From Clostridia bacterium (GTDB lineage: Bacteria > Bacillota_A > Clostridia > Christensenellales > Aristaeellaceae), in contig JAGBAU010000068.1 in the NCBI GenBank assembly GCA_017938785.1, positions 1 through 7,162 on the forward strand: a DNA stretch of 7,162 nucleotides. Direction: 5' to 3'. How positions within the stretch are numbered: the first letter of the stretch is position 1; every line of letters begins with the position of its first letter. Position numbers and translations under genes: made by a program. A model generated the notes under the pieces. The model saw nothing but the letters and a program-made list of their open reading frames with translations, searched no databases and was not told where the DNA came from. Below are positions 1 through 6,586 of the stretch, one piece after another.

Positions 1-796
1 GAATGATGAACGGCCAGGCTATAACCGTTGCTCCCAAGCCCGCAAAAATACTCGCTGCATAGGTCATCGCCTTTTTCCAGCGGTACTTTATGAACATATA
101 GATGAAGCAAACAGCAGATACAAAAAACTGAAAAACGACATAATAGTACTGTGTATTCACGCCGCAGAAAGTCAATATTCCCGCGAAAACGTACCATTTC
201 TTTTCGTTACAGTTTTCGTAAATCCGCAAATGACAATATGTCTGCATAACTGCCCACATTGCCAGCATTGCATACATACGGATCAGCATTACACTGCTGA
301 TTGCAGCGGCACTAAATCCATACGCCGCAACCAGCAGCAGTGCAAAGATTCTGGATTTCCCTATTCTGCAGCCAATCGCATACAATGCAATCTGCGTCAC
401 GATAAAATATAAAACGTTTGGGATAATCCCCAGCCATTTTGAAAAAACCTCCGGAAACAAAGAACATACTGCATGGAAGGCTCCGTAAAACAGCACGGGA
501 TGATTGTCTTTCCGTACATTATCGCACACTTCCAGAAAATTAAACAAATTTCCTTCTCGCGCCGGCAATGCACTTTTGAAGTATTCAGCATCATGCCAAT
601 TATTATAGTAATCGCTTTTACTTGATATATTATAGCTGCTTCGATTTTCAAAATAATTACTGATCTGGAATGACAGAATTTCATCGTGATGGTATCCCTG
701 TTTTGCATTCCCAAAGTATACAAAAACAGCAATCTGTATAATCAATATAAACGTCAAGCAAATGATTGCAGCTCTTTTCGCTTTCTTCTGCTTCAT
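1..796 (-). CDS. Polytopic membrane protein, GT-C glycosyltransferase-like (partial, C-terminus off the window)
   Basis: The minus-strand frame beginning at 796 stays open for 265 codons to the left edge, so the gene is real but truncated by the window. The N-terminus is basic (MKQKKAKR) and followed by a membrane segment at residues 9-28. Further hydrophobic segments lie at about 121-141, 149-170, 203-215, 217-236 and 243-262. After the first segment comes an acidic pair, HHDE at 36-39, then HPVLFY at 99-104 and RMY at 173-175. This order matches the GT-C fold of PMT/ArnT-like enzymes, which move sugars from lipid-phosphate donors on the outer face of the membrane: a catalytic acidic residue in the first external loop, an HPP-like motif and an R-x-Y motif. 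An ATG at 796 with GGAG six bases upstream is used here; an in-frame TTG at 808 with a stronger GGAGGG is also possible. The gene is A+T-rich with many ATA, AGA and AAA codons, unlike the operon to its right. The acceptor and sugar cannot be told. GT-C assignment is moderate; an integral membrane protein is near certain. Confidence 0.8.
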   Translation of the reverse strand, partial: MKQKKAKRAAIICLTFILIIQIAVFVYFGNAKQGYHHDEILSFQISNYFENRSSYNISSKSDYYNNWHDAEYFKSALPAREGNLFNFLEVCDNVRKDNHPVLFYGAFHAVCSLFPEVFSKWLGIIPNVLYFIVTQIALYAIGCRIGKSRIFALLLVAAYGFSAAAISSVMLIRMYAMLAMWAVMQTYCHLRIYENCNEKKWYVFAGILTFCGVNTQYYYVVFQFFVSAVCFIYMFIKYRWKKAMTYAASIFAGLGATVIAWPFII

Positions 797-802
797 TACA
801 GA

Positions 803-820
803 CTCCAAACTTATCCCTCC
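803..820 (-). promoter_or_regulatory. Two alternative Shine-Dalgarno sites for the membrane protein gene
   Basis: GGAGGG (complement of 815-820) lies six bases before an in-frame TTG at 808, and GGAG (complement of 803-806) lies six bases before the ATG at 796. Both starts are in the same frame and differ by four codons. The stronger ribosome binding site favours the TTG and the start codon favours the ATG; the sequence alone does not decide. Confidence 0.5.
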
Positions 821-840
821 AACACATTCTAATGTAACTA

Positions 841-869
841 TATATAGCAGCAAATATAACTCTTGTCAT
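841..869 (-). promoter_or_regulatory. Predicted sigma-70/sigma-A promoter of the membrane protein gene
   Basis: On the minus strand ATGACA (864-869, five of six matches to the -35 consensus) is followed by a 17-base spacer and TATATA (841-846, four of six matches to the -10). A TG dinucleotide one base upstream of the -10 gives an extended -10 element (TGC at 847-849). Transcription would start near 834, about 25-40 bases before the candidate start codons. This suggests the gene is transcribed apart from the redox operon that ends at 959. The region is A+T-rich, so chance matches are possible. Confidence 0.5.
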
Positions 870-958
870 ATAATGAAAAGATACAAAGCTACCCTCATGC
901 AATGCTCATGAGTTTATTGAAAACACAAAAGCTGTTATATATTCAATCTCATTCGCTT

Positions 959-2128
959 TTAATAAAAACGAGTGCTGACCTTCTTGCCCATCTTTTCCAG
1001 GCACTTGCTCAGCTGGTCAATGAGCTGGAACTTAGCGCCGAAGGCTATGGGAAGGTTGGGATTCTGGTGAGCGGGATTGATGGCGCAGCCCACAAAGAAA
1101 TGTACATCCGTTGCATACTCAAAGAGCGCATGTGCAATGCGCGTTGCGCCGTCATCGATGAGCTTCCATTCCGGATTGAGTTCCTCACCTTCCAGGTACT
1201 CCTGGGCATATTCCAGCACCTTGGAGATGGTTACAACGCCCTCCGTGGCCAGGTCCACACCCTCCAGGCTGTAGATGGGCGGCAGGTCGCTCTCGCCGTA
1301 ATCCAACGAAGCATAGACCTCCTTGCCCAGGTAGCGCGCAGCGATGCGGTTGGTGGAACCGCCGCACACGATGTGCATGCCCTCTGAATTGAAGAAACTG
1401 CTCACCATGTCGTTGTCCAGGTTCATGGCGGAAGGCGGGCCAATCATCAGGTTCACGCTCTCACGCCGGCACAGGCGCATGACCGCGAAGGAGGTATCAT
1501 CCCCCGGCTTGCCTTCGTAGAGGCGGTTGCACTCCCGGGCGAGCATAGTGGCGATACCCTTGGCCGTCATGTCCCTGGAATAATGGTCCTCGACGTATTC
1601 AATGATGCGGTCGCGCCCCCAGCCGAAGGGATATGTGCCGCCGAGGCCGGCAAAGATGGCGCCATCGCTCATGACGATGATCACGTCCCCCTCCTGGGCC
1701 TCGAAACTGGAAAAATACACCTTCTTGTCCTGAATCATACGTGAGGAATACACGAACTCATAGTTCTTTCCGCCGCGCAGGACCACGGTATGGGGGTTGT
1801 CAAAGCGGGTAAGCTCCACATATTTCTGGTCGCGGATCTTCACGATGGTGAAGGTGGAGTAATTCACATGGCGAACGCTGTCCTGGGGCAAGGTGCGCAC
1901 AATGGTATCCACGCAGTCCTCAATGGACATGCCGCCTTCGCTCATCGTCGCCAGAATCTGGGAGGTAAGCGTGGCCAGAATATTCGCCTTTACGCCGCTG
2001 CCAAGGCCGTCCGCCAGCACGCAGATGGAGACATGTTCATCCAGGCGAAACTCAATATGGTCGCCGCAGAGCTGTTCCCCGTGCTTGGTGAGGGACATGG
2101 AGCCGGAGTCGGTGTAGAGTTCAATCAT
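959..2128 (-). CDS. SpoIIE/PP2C-family serine phosphatase associated with sensory hydrogenase
   Basis: Predicted cytosolic metal-dependent Ser/Thr phosphatase of 389 residues. The N-terminal half carries the PP2C/SpoIIE metal-binding signatures in order: DGLGSG at 40-45, SDG at 154-156 and GDDT at 209-212. All acidic metal ligands appear intact, so it should be active. There is no signal peptide or membrane segment. Residues 224-389 form an additional domain beginning near IGPPSAM (229-235), with CGGSTNRIAARYL at 255-267 and an acidic stretch through VDLATEG (291-297). I recognise this as the tail usual in hydrogenase-linked phosphatases, but not as a domain of known function. The start codon overlaps the end of the hydrogenase gene by 8 bases, with AAGGAAG (2141-2147) as ribosome binding site, which points to translational coupling. 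In related clostridial modules such a phosphatase is proposed to be the output of the hydrogenase sensor; the substrate is unknown and no partner kinase lies in the window. Confidence 0.9.
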   Translation of the reverse strand: MIELYTDSGSMSLTKHGEQLCGDHIEFRLDEHVSICVLADGLGSGVKANILATLTSQILATMSEGGMSIEDCVDTIVRTLPQDSVRHVNYSTFTIVKIRDQKYVELTRFDNPHTVVLRGGKNYEFVYSSRMIQDKKVYFSSFEAQEGDVIIVMSDGAIFAGLGGTYPFGWGRDRIIEYVEDHYSRDMTAKGIATMLARECNRLYEGKPGDDTSFAVMRLCRRESVNLMIGPPSAMNLDNDMVSSFFNSEGMHIVCGGSTNRIAARYLGKEVYASLDYGESDLPPIYSLEGVDLATEGVVTISKVLEYAQEYLEGEELNPEWKLIDDGATRIAHALFEYATDVHFFVGCAINPAHQNPNLPIAFGAKFQLIDQLSKCLEKMGKKVSTRFY

Positions 2129-3467
2129 CGCTTTGAACCGCTTCCTTCAATTTGGTGAGCACAAGCTTGGTTTCCGCCGTGGTTTCGCCCAGCAGAGATG
2201 CGATGTTTTGTACAACGCGCATCTGCTTGTCGATAACCTCGTCGGCGGCTTCCAGGGTGCTGTCGATAATTTCACGGGAATGGGATTCCGCCTTCTCGCG
2301 CAGGTACGGCAGGCACATATCCACCTGGGCCATATCGCGGCAGATGGCGATGGCCATCTTGCGGCAGGTTGCATAGCCGCAGCAGCCACAGTTCAGCGGG
2401 GTCGTATCCTTCCCCAGCTTCTTAAGAACCGCCTGAATTTCATCCTCACCGGGCATCCTGCGCAGCACGGGTTCGGGCGTGTGGTAGAGCTGGATGCTCA
2501 GCTCCGTATCCACGCCAAAATCATCGTTGCCGGAATACTCGTTGACCGCCACAGTGCCGCGGATGCGGTTTTCATAGCGGTTCTTGCGGATGGCGGGGCC
2601 GTTTACGCAGCTGCCTTCACAGGCAGTCATTTCCAGGAAGGTCTTGTGCACACCGCCGTGGCGCAGCTCGGACAGGGCTGCGATACAGTCGTTCACACCG
2701 TCGATGGCCACGCGGTTCCAGCCCTCCACGGGCGTCATGGATTTGACCAGACCGTCCTGTCTGGGATAGCGGCGGGCGCGCTTGCGGTCGTCGGGATCGC
2801 GCTCAATGAATACGGGTGCCAGTCCAATATCGCGCATCCATTCCTTCAGCTCATAGAAGGTGATGGCAAAATCCACGCAATCAGAATTGGCCGCCTCCCC
2901 CTTCTTGGCGTAGCAGGGGCCGATGAACACGATGGCGGCGTCGGGATACTGCTCGGACAGCATCTCGCAGTGAATCTGCATGGGGCTCTTCACAGGAGCA
3001 AGATACGGCAGAACATCCGGATAGTAGCGCTGAATCAGCATCACCACGGAGGGGCAGCAGCTGGAAATCAGCACATCCGCCTCATTCTCTTGCATGATGC
3101 GTTCATATTCCCTGGACACGATTTCGGCGCCCAGGGCAGTTTCCTGGGCGTCGGCGAAACCGAGTTTGATCAGGGTCTGGCGCATGCCTTCAATGGACCC
3201 CACGGGAAGGTCGGATATGAACGAGGGCGCAACGCTGGCCACAACGGGGCGTCCGCTGGCGATGAGCCTGCGGATTTCGTCTGTCTGGCTGGCCACAAAA
3301 TCGCCGCGCTGCGGGCAGGTGACCACGCACTCGCCGCAGAGTATGCATTCGGATTCAATGATCTCCGCACGGCCGTCCGAATAGCGGATGGCCTTGACGG
3401 GACAGTTTCGAATACACTTATAGCAATCCCGGCACTCAACATTGCTGAGCCTGATAACTCCGTTCAT
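2121..3467 (-). CDS. [FeFe]-hydrogenase-like protein, probable sensory (group C/HydS-like) type
   Basis: Cytosolic 448-residue iron-sulfur protein. The N-terminus holds two [4Fe-4S] ferredoxin motifs (Cys 12, 15, 18, 22 and Cys 41, 44, 47, 51). The hydrogenase domain follows with the three H-cluster loops: SSCCPS at 135-140, GPCYAKKGE at 183-191 and EMTACEGSCVNG at 279-290. The four expected cluster ligands (Cys 138, 185, 283, 287) are kept, as is Cys 137 at the proton-transfer position. Typical catalytic enzymes have TSCCPxW, MPC and MAC; here the Trp is Val and both Met are lost (Gly 183, Thr 281), and the GGG of the third loop is GPA. A PF04060-like [4Fe-4S] domain follows (Cys 360, 363, 368, 385; spacing C-x2-C-x4-C-x16-C), then a helical tail to 448. 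There is no PAS domain, unlike many HydS proteins. GGAGG (3473-3477) lies five bases before the ATG. The neighbours (small ferredoxin before, phosphatase after) support H2 or redox sensing rather than bulk H2 production. No hydEFG maturase genes are visible. Confidence 0.93.
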   Translation of the reverse strand: MNGVIRLSNVECRDCYKCIRNCPVKAIRYSDGRAEIIESECILCGECVVTCPQRGDFVASQTDEIRRLIASGRPVVASVAPSFISDLPVGSIEGMRQTLIKLGFADAQETALGAEIVSREYERIMQENEADVLISSCCPSVVMLIQRYYPDVLPYLAPVKSPMQIHCEMLSEQYPDAAIVFIGPCYAKKGEAANSDCVDFAITFYELKEWMRDIGLAPVFIERDPDDRKRARRYPRQDGLVKSMTPVEGWNRVAIDGVNDCIAALSELRHGGVHKTFLEMTACEGSCVNGPAIRKNRYENRIRGTVAVNEYSGNDDFGVDTELSIQLYHTPEPVLRRMPGEDEIQAVLKKLGKDTTPLNCGCCGYATCRKMAIAICRDMAQVDMCLPYLREKAESHSREIIDSTLEAADEVIDKQMRVVQNIASLLGETTAETKLVLTKLKEAVQSDD

Positions 3468-3499
3468 ATCTGCCTCCGGATGATGTGTTTTGGTTTAAC

Positions 3500-3739
3500 T
3501 TACTGCTTGTCCAGAACTTCCTTCTTGAAGAAGGCATCCACTTCTTCGGGCTTCACGGAGAACACGTTGTCATCGATCATGACGGAAACGCCTTCACCGC
3601 ACTTACCCATGCAGAATTTGCCGGCCAGTTCAACGCTCGCCTGCAGATTGTGTTCAGCCACCAGTTCCTGGAAGCGGGTAACAACCTTTTTGGAGCCGCA
3701 GAGATGGCAAGTGCTGCCAACACAAATCATAATCTTCAT
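3500..3739 (-). CDS. Thioredoxin-fold [2Fe-2S] ferredoxin (NuoE/HndA-like)
   Basis: Small cytosolic electron carrier of 79 residues. Cys 6 and Cys 11 (C-x4-C) with Cys 43 and Cys 47 (C-x3-C) match the [2Fe-2S] ligand pattern of the thioredoxin-like ferredoxin family, which includes the C-terminal part of NuoE and HndA. It lacks the N-terminal helical bundle of full NuoE, so it is the stand-alone form. Cys 14 is an additional cysteine that makes a CHLC (C-x2-C) motif with Cys 11. The ATG at 3739 has AGGAGG (3748-3753) eight bases upstream. It lies 26 bases after the transporter gene and 32 bases before the hydrogenase-like gene. Such small ferredoxins commonly sit beside sensory [FeFe]-hydrogenase genes, so electron exchange with the downstream protein is the likely role, though this is inferred from position. 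Confidence 0.92.
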   Translation of the reverse strand: MKIMICVGSTCHLCGSKKVVTRFQELVAEHNLQASVELAGKFCMGKCGEGVSVMIDDNVFSVKPEEVDAFFKKEVLDKQ

Positions 3740-3765
3740 GGTATGTACCTCCTATATCAGATGAA

Positions 3766-4890
3766 TCAACCGAACAGGATAACGATAAACTGGGAGCAGA
3801 GCACAATCGCCACCAGAGCGATGGGATAGGTTGCTGCATAGGCGGAGGCCACGTCGTCGGTCTTGGCAACGCTGATCAGCGTGCCCAGCGCGGGCGTGGA
3901 GGTCATGCCGCCGGTGATGGAACCCAGGTTGTTGAGCAGACGCAGCTTGAGCACCTTGCTGGCGATGATATAACCCACGATCATGGGAACCAGGGTCATC
4001 ACCGCACCATAGATGAAGAGCATGAAACCCTCCTCCTTCAGGGTGTCCACAAAGCCTGCGCCGCCGCTGACGCCTGCGCCGATCAGGAACAGCATCAGGC
4101 CCAGCTCACGGAAGGTCTTGAGTTCCTCGACAGGCACGGTGACGTCCAGATGGCCGAAGTGTGCGAAGTGGCCGAACAGCAGGCCCATGATCAGCGGGCC
4201 GCCGGTGGTACCCAGGGAGAAGCTTGCGCCGCCGGGCAGCGGAATGTGAATGTTGCCCACCAGGATACCCAGCACGACGGCCAGCATGAAAGCAAAGAAG
4301 CCACCCTGGTCGAACTTGAACAGCCAGCCGTCATAGCGCTTGACCTTGGCAGTGTGAGCAGCCTCGAAATGGGCGCGCTCCTCCGCCATATCCACCTTCA
4401 GGATGCGGGGCATCAGCTGCACGAACAGCACAACGCCGATGACGCCGAAGGGATAGGCAATGGCATAGCCGGTGGTTGCCAGGTCGGCAAGTTCGCCCGC
4501 AGCTTCCTGAGCAGCGGCCAGGCCGGGGGTGCTGGTGAGCGCACCGGTGAGCAGGCCGACAGCCAGCTCAGGACGGATACCGCCGATCTTGGAAACCAAC
4601 ACGCTGGTTACAGCGCCGGACAGGATGATCACAAAGCCCAGCAGGATGTAGCTTGCAGCGTTGGTTTTGAAATCACGGAAGAACTTGGGACCGGCGATGA
4701 AGCCTACGGAGCCCACAAACAGGGCAAGACCCAGGTTGCGCACGATGGAAGGAATTTCCACGCCGAAGTGACCGAACACCAGCGCTACCAGCAGTACGCC
4801 GGCAGTGCCCAGTTCGATACCCTTGATCTTGATGCCGCCTACGAAATAACCCAGAGCAGCGATCAGTACGATCGCAAGCAAAGTATTCAT
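3766..4890 (-). CDS. AspT/YidE-family dicarboxylate or amino-acid exchanger, compact form
   Basis: Integral membrane protein of 374 residues, hydrophobic nearly throughout, with an internal duplication typical of the Asp-Al_Ex domain. Paired segments are LGTAGVLLVALVFGHFG (27-43) with LGTTGGPLIMGLLFGHF (226-242), LGLALF (53-58) with LGLMLF (263-268), and GALTSTPGL (116-124) with GGMTSTPAL (327-335). Each TSTP motif is followed by a conserved AYP or TYP helix. AspT exchanges aspartate for alanine, and SucE of Corynebacterium in the same family exports succinate. The usual family length is about 540-560 residues, with two RCK_C (TrkA_C) regulatory domains between the halves. Here only a short, charged linker (about 162-196) is present. 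Placement directly after fumarate reductase genes suggests fumarate/succinate or aspartate/succinate exchange; that substrate is inference. The ATG at 4890 has GAGGG (4898-4902) seven bases upstream. Confidence 0.92.
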   Translation of the reverse strand: MNTLLAIVLIAALGYFVGGIKIKGIELGTAGVLLVALVFGHFGVEIPSIVRNLGLALFVGSVGFIAGPKFFRDFKTNAASYILLGFVIILSGAVTSVLVSKIGGIRPELAVGLLTGALTSTPGLAAAQEAAGELADLATTGYAIAYPFGVIGVVLFVQLMPRILKVDMAEERAHFEAAHTAKVKRYDGWLFKFDQGGFFAFMLAVVLGILVGNIHIPLPGGASFSLGTTGGPLIMGLLFGHFAHFGHLDVTVPVEELKTFRELGLMLFLIGAGVSGGAGFVDTLKEEGFMLFIYGAVMTLVPMIVGYIIASKVLKLRLLNNLGSITGGMTSTPALGTLISVAKTDDVASAYAATYPIALVAIVLCSQFIVILFG

Positions 4891-4932
4891 ATACTTACCC
4901 TCGCAAGTTTTGAATTGTTTTTAGGAACGATT

Positions 4933-4965
4933 CGCCGCCATGCAGGCTTTTCCTGCATGGCAGCG
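4933..4965 (-). other. 14-bp stem-loop between flavoprotein and exchanger genes
   Basis: Arms 4933-4946 and 4952-4965 pair over 14 bases, with one G-U wobble in the transcript and a five-base AAAAG loop. The stem lies 12-43 bases past the flavoprotein stop, inside the only sizeable gap (85 bases) of the operon. It is not followed by a U-run on the minus strand (next come AATCGTTCC), so it is not a classical intrinsic terminator. It may protect the 3' end of the fumarate reductase message, act as a processing point or reduce read-through into the downstream genes. Confidence 0.7.
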
Positions 4966-4975
4966 TTTGGTTTGA

Positions 4976-6574
4976 TTAAAATTTACGGGTGTAATCGGGC
5001 AGGAGCTTCGGAGAAGCGGCCTGGTTTTCGATGCCCAGGGCCTTGAGTTCTTCCTCATACTTCTGAACATGATCCAGGGTCAGCTTACCCACGGTCACGC
5101 CCTTGGCCTTTTTGGCAGCCTGCTGGCCTGCATTGCGGCCGAAGACCACGATATCCAGAAGGCTGTTGCCCATCAGACGGTTGCGACCATGGATGCCGCC
5201 CACTGCCTCGCCTGCCACGAACAGGTTCTCAACGCCGGACTGGCCGTCCACGGTGATTTCGATGCCACCGTTCTGGTAGTGCAAGGTGGGATAGATCAGG
5301 ATGGGAGTTTCGCGCATATCGATGCCGAACTTCAGATACATGCGCAGCATGGCGGGCAGGCGCTTTTCCAGGGTGCCCTTGCCGTGGATCATGTCGATCA
5401 TGGGCGTATCGAGCCATACGGCGCTGCCGGTGGGCGTGGGAACGCCCTTGCCGTTGGTGGAGCACTCACGGATGACGGCGGCTGCGTTTACGTCGCGGGT
5501 CTCCAGGGGATGGATATAAACTTCGCCCTCGGAGTTGACCAGTTTGGCGCCCATGGAGCGTACCTTTTCGGTGACCAGTGCGCCGAAGATCTGCTGCGGG
5601 AAGGCAACGCCGGTGGGATGGTACTGCAGGGTATCCTGATAGAGCAGCTTTGCGCCTGCACGATAGGCCAGAACCAGACCGTCTGCGGTTGCACCGTAGT
5701 GGTTGCTGGTGGGGAAGCCCTGGTAGTGCATGCGGCCTGCGCCGCCGGTGGCAATGACCACGGTCTTTGCGCGGGCAATCAGGATTTCGCCGGTTTCCAT
5801 GTTCTGCAGAACTGCGCCTGCGCAGCGGCCGTTTTCATCCTTGATCAGCTCGATGGCTGCGGTGAAATCCACAACAGGAATCTGGCGGTTGAGCACTTCA
5901 TCGCGCAGGGTGCGCATGATTTCGGCGCCGGAGTAGTCGGCAGCTGCGTGCATGCGCTTGCGGCTGGTGCCGCCGCCGTGGGTGGTGATCATGGTGCCGT
6001 CTTCGGCCTTATCGAATTCCACGCCCAGTTCGTTCAGCCACTTGATGCAGCCGGGGCCGTCATTGACCAGCTTGCGAACCAGTTCGGGACGGTTGCAGTA
6101 GTGGCCGCCGCCCATGACGTCCAGATAATGCTGAGCAGGAGAATCGCCCGGCTTATCCGCTGCCTGGATGCCGCCTTCAGCCATCATGGTGTTGGCGTCG
6201 CCGATGCGCAGCTTGGTGGCGATCATGACGTTTGCGCCGGCTTCATGTGCTTCGATAGCCGCAGAGGAACCTGCGCCGCCGCCGCCGAGCACCAGCACGT
6301 CCACATCGAAGTCGACCTTATTGAGGTCGATGTCCAGGTCCAGGACACGGGCATGACCCTCGAGCATCTCGTTGAGCTCGATGGGGCACTTCTGACCCTT
6401 GTTGCCGCCGATGCGGATGGTGGTGAAGCCGGCGTCCTTATAGTCCGGATGGTAATCCGCCAGGAGCTGTTCCTTCTCCTCTGCGGTCAGGCGACGAGGC
6501 TCGAGCGCGATATTGGCTTCACGAGCGGCCTCAACCTTTTTCATGGATGCAAGCATTTCCTCAGTGAAAATCAT
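4976..6574 (-). CDS. Fumarate reductase/succinate dehydrogenase-type flavoprotein, probably a soluble fumarate reductase
   Basis: FAD-dependent catalytic subunit of 532 residues, predicted to reduce fumarate to succinate in the cytosol. The dinucleotide-binding loop is GGGGAG at 97-102, after an unusual leader of about 90 residues with no signal peptide or Tat motif. Family landmarks follow: AEGGIQA (132-138), TGGAGR (276-281), YHPTG (318-322), TEKVR (335-339), TRD (359-361), LHY (431-433) and HGRNRLMGNSLLD (462-474). By comparison with Fcc3 and FrdA, His 319, His 432 and Arg 465 would bind substrate, Arg 360 would be the proton donor, and Glu 336 with Arg 339 the proton relay. The histidine that binds FAD covalently in FrdA/SdhA is Asn 128 here, so FAD should be non-covalent. 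The gene starts 12 bases after the iron-sulfur subunit stop, with a G-rich site just upstream. Related flavoproteins act on other unsaturated acids, so fumarate is the best but not the only substrate candidate. Confidence 0.93.
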   Translation of the reverse strand: MIFTEEMLASMKKVEAAREANIALEPRRLTAEEKEQLLADYHPDYKDAGFTTIRIGGNKGQKCPIELNEMLEGHARVLDLDIDLNKVDFDVDVLVLGGGGAGSSAAIEAHEAGANVMIATKLRIGDANTMMAEGGIQAADKPGDSPAQHYLDVMGGGHYCNRPELVRKLVNDGPGCIKWLNELGVEFDKAEDGTMITTHGGGTSRKRMHAAADYSGAEIMRTLRDEVLNRQIPVVDFTAAIELIKDENGRCAGAVLQNMETGEILIARAKTVVIATGGAGRMHYQGFPTSNHYGATADGLVLAYRAGAKLLYQDTLQYHPTGVAFPQQIFGALVTEKVRSMGAKLVNSEGEVYIHPLETRDVNAAAVIRECSTNGKGVPTPTGSAVWLDTPMIDMIHGKGTLEKRLPAMLRMYLKFGIDMRETPILIYPTLHYQNGGIEITVDGQSGVENLFVAGEAVGGIHGRNRLMGNSLLDIVVFGRNAGQQAAKKAKGVTVGKLTLDHVQKYEEELKALGIENQAASPKLLPDYTRKF

Positions 6575-6586
6575 ACTCGTGCCCCC

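Noticed and set aside
397..902. Two minus-strand frames at 397-732 and 681-902
   Set aside because: Both are in other frames over the GT-C-like gene, which is continuously open from 808 to the left edge with membrane segments and motifs. The right end of 681-902 also covers the promoter-like sequence.
894..912. Small inverted repeat CTCATG/CATGAG
   Set aside because: Six base pairs with a seven-base loop and no T-run; could be chance in this spacer, and no operator family is recognised.
927..960. Possible terminator after the phosphatase gene (AAAAGC/GCTTTT arms)
   Set aside because: Only six weak base pairs around a 22-base loop and only a broken T-rich run after it; too weak to call.
863..1387. 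Plus-strand open frame of 174 codons
   Set aside because: Antisense to the phosphatase C-terminal domain and the adjacent spacer; no domain and no convincing ribosome binding site.
2121..3467. Reading the hydrogenase-like gene as a bifurcating catalytic hydrogenase (HydA/HndD)
   Set aside because: No NuoF-like NADH subunit is adjacent, there is no N-terminal [2Fe-2S] domain, and the H-cluster loops depart from the catalytic consensus.
2133..3764. Long plus-strand open frame of 543 codons
   Set aside because: It lies antisense to the hydrogenase-like, ferredoxin and transporter-end genes, whose motifs are unmistakable. Its composition (rich in His, Ala, Gly and Asp without motifs) is what the complement of G+C-rich codons gives.
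4150..5046. Plus-strand open frame of 298 codons
   Set aside because: Antisense to the exchanger gene and the stem-loop; rich in Gln, Ala, Gly and His with no recognisable domain.
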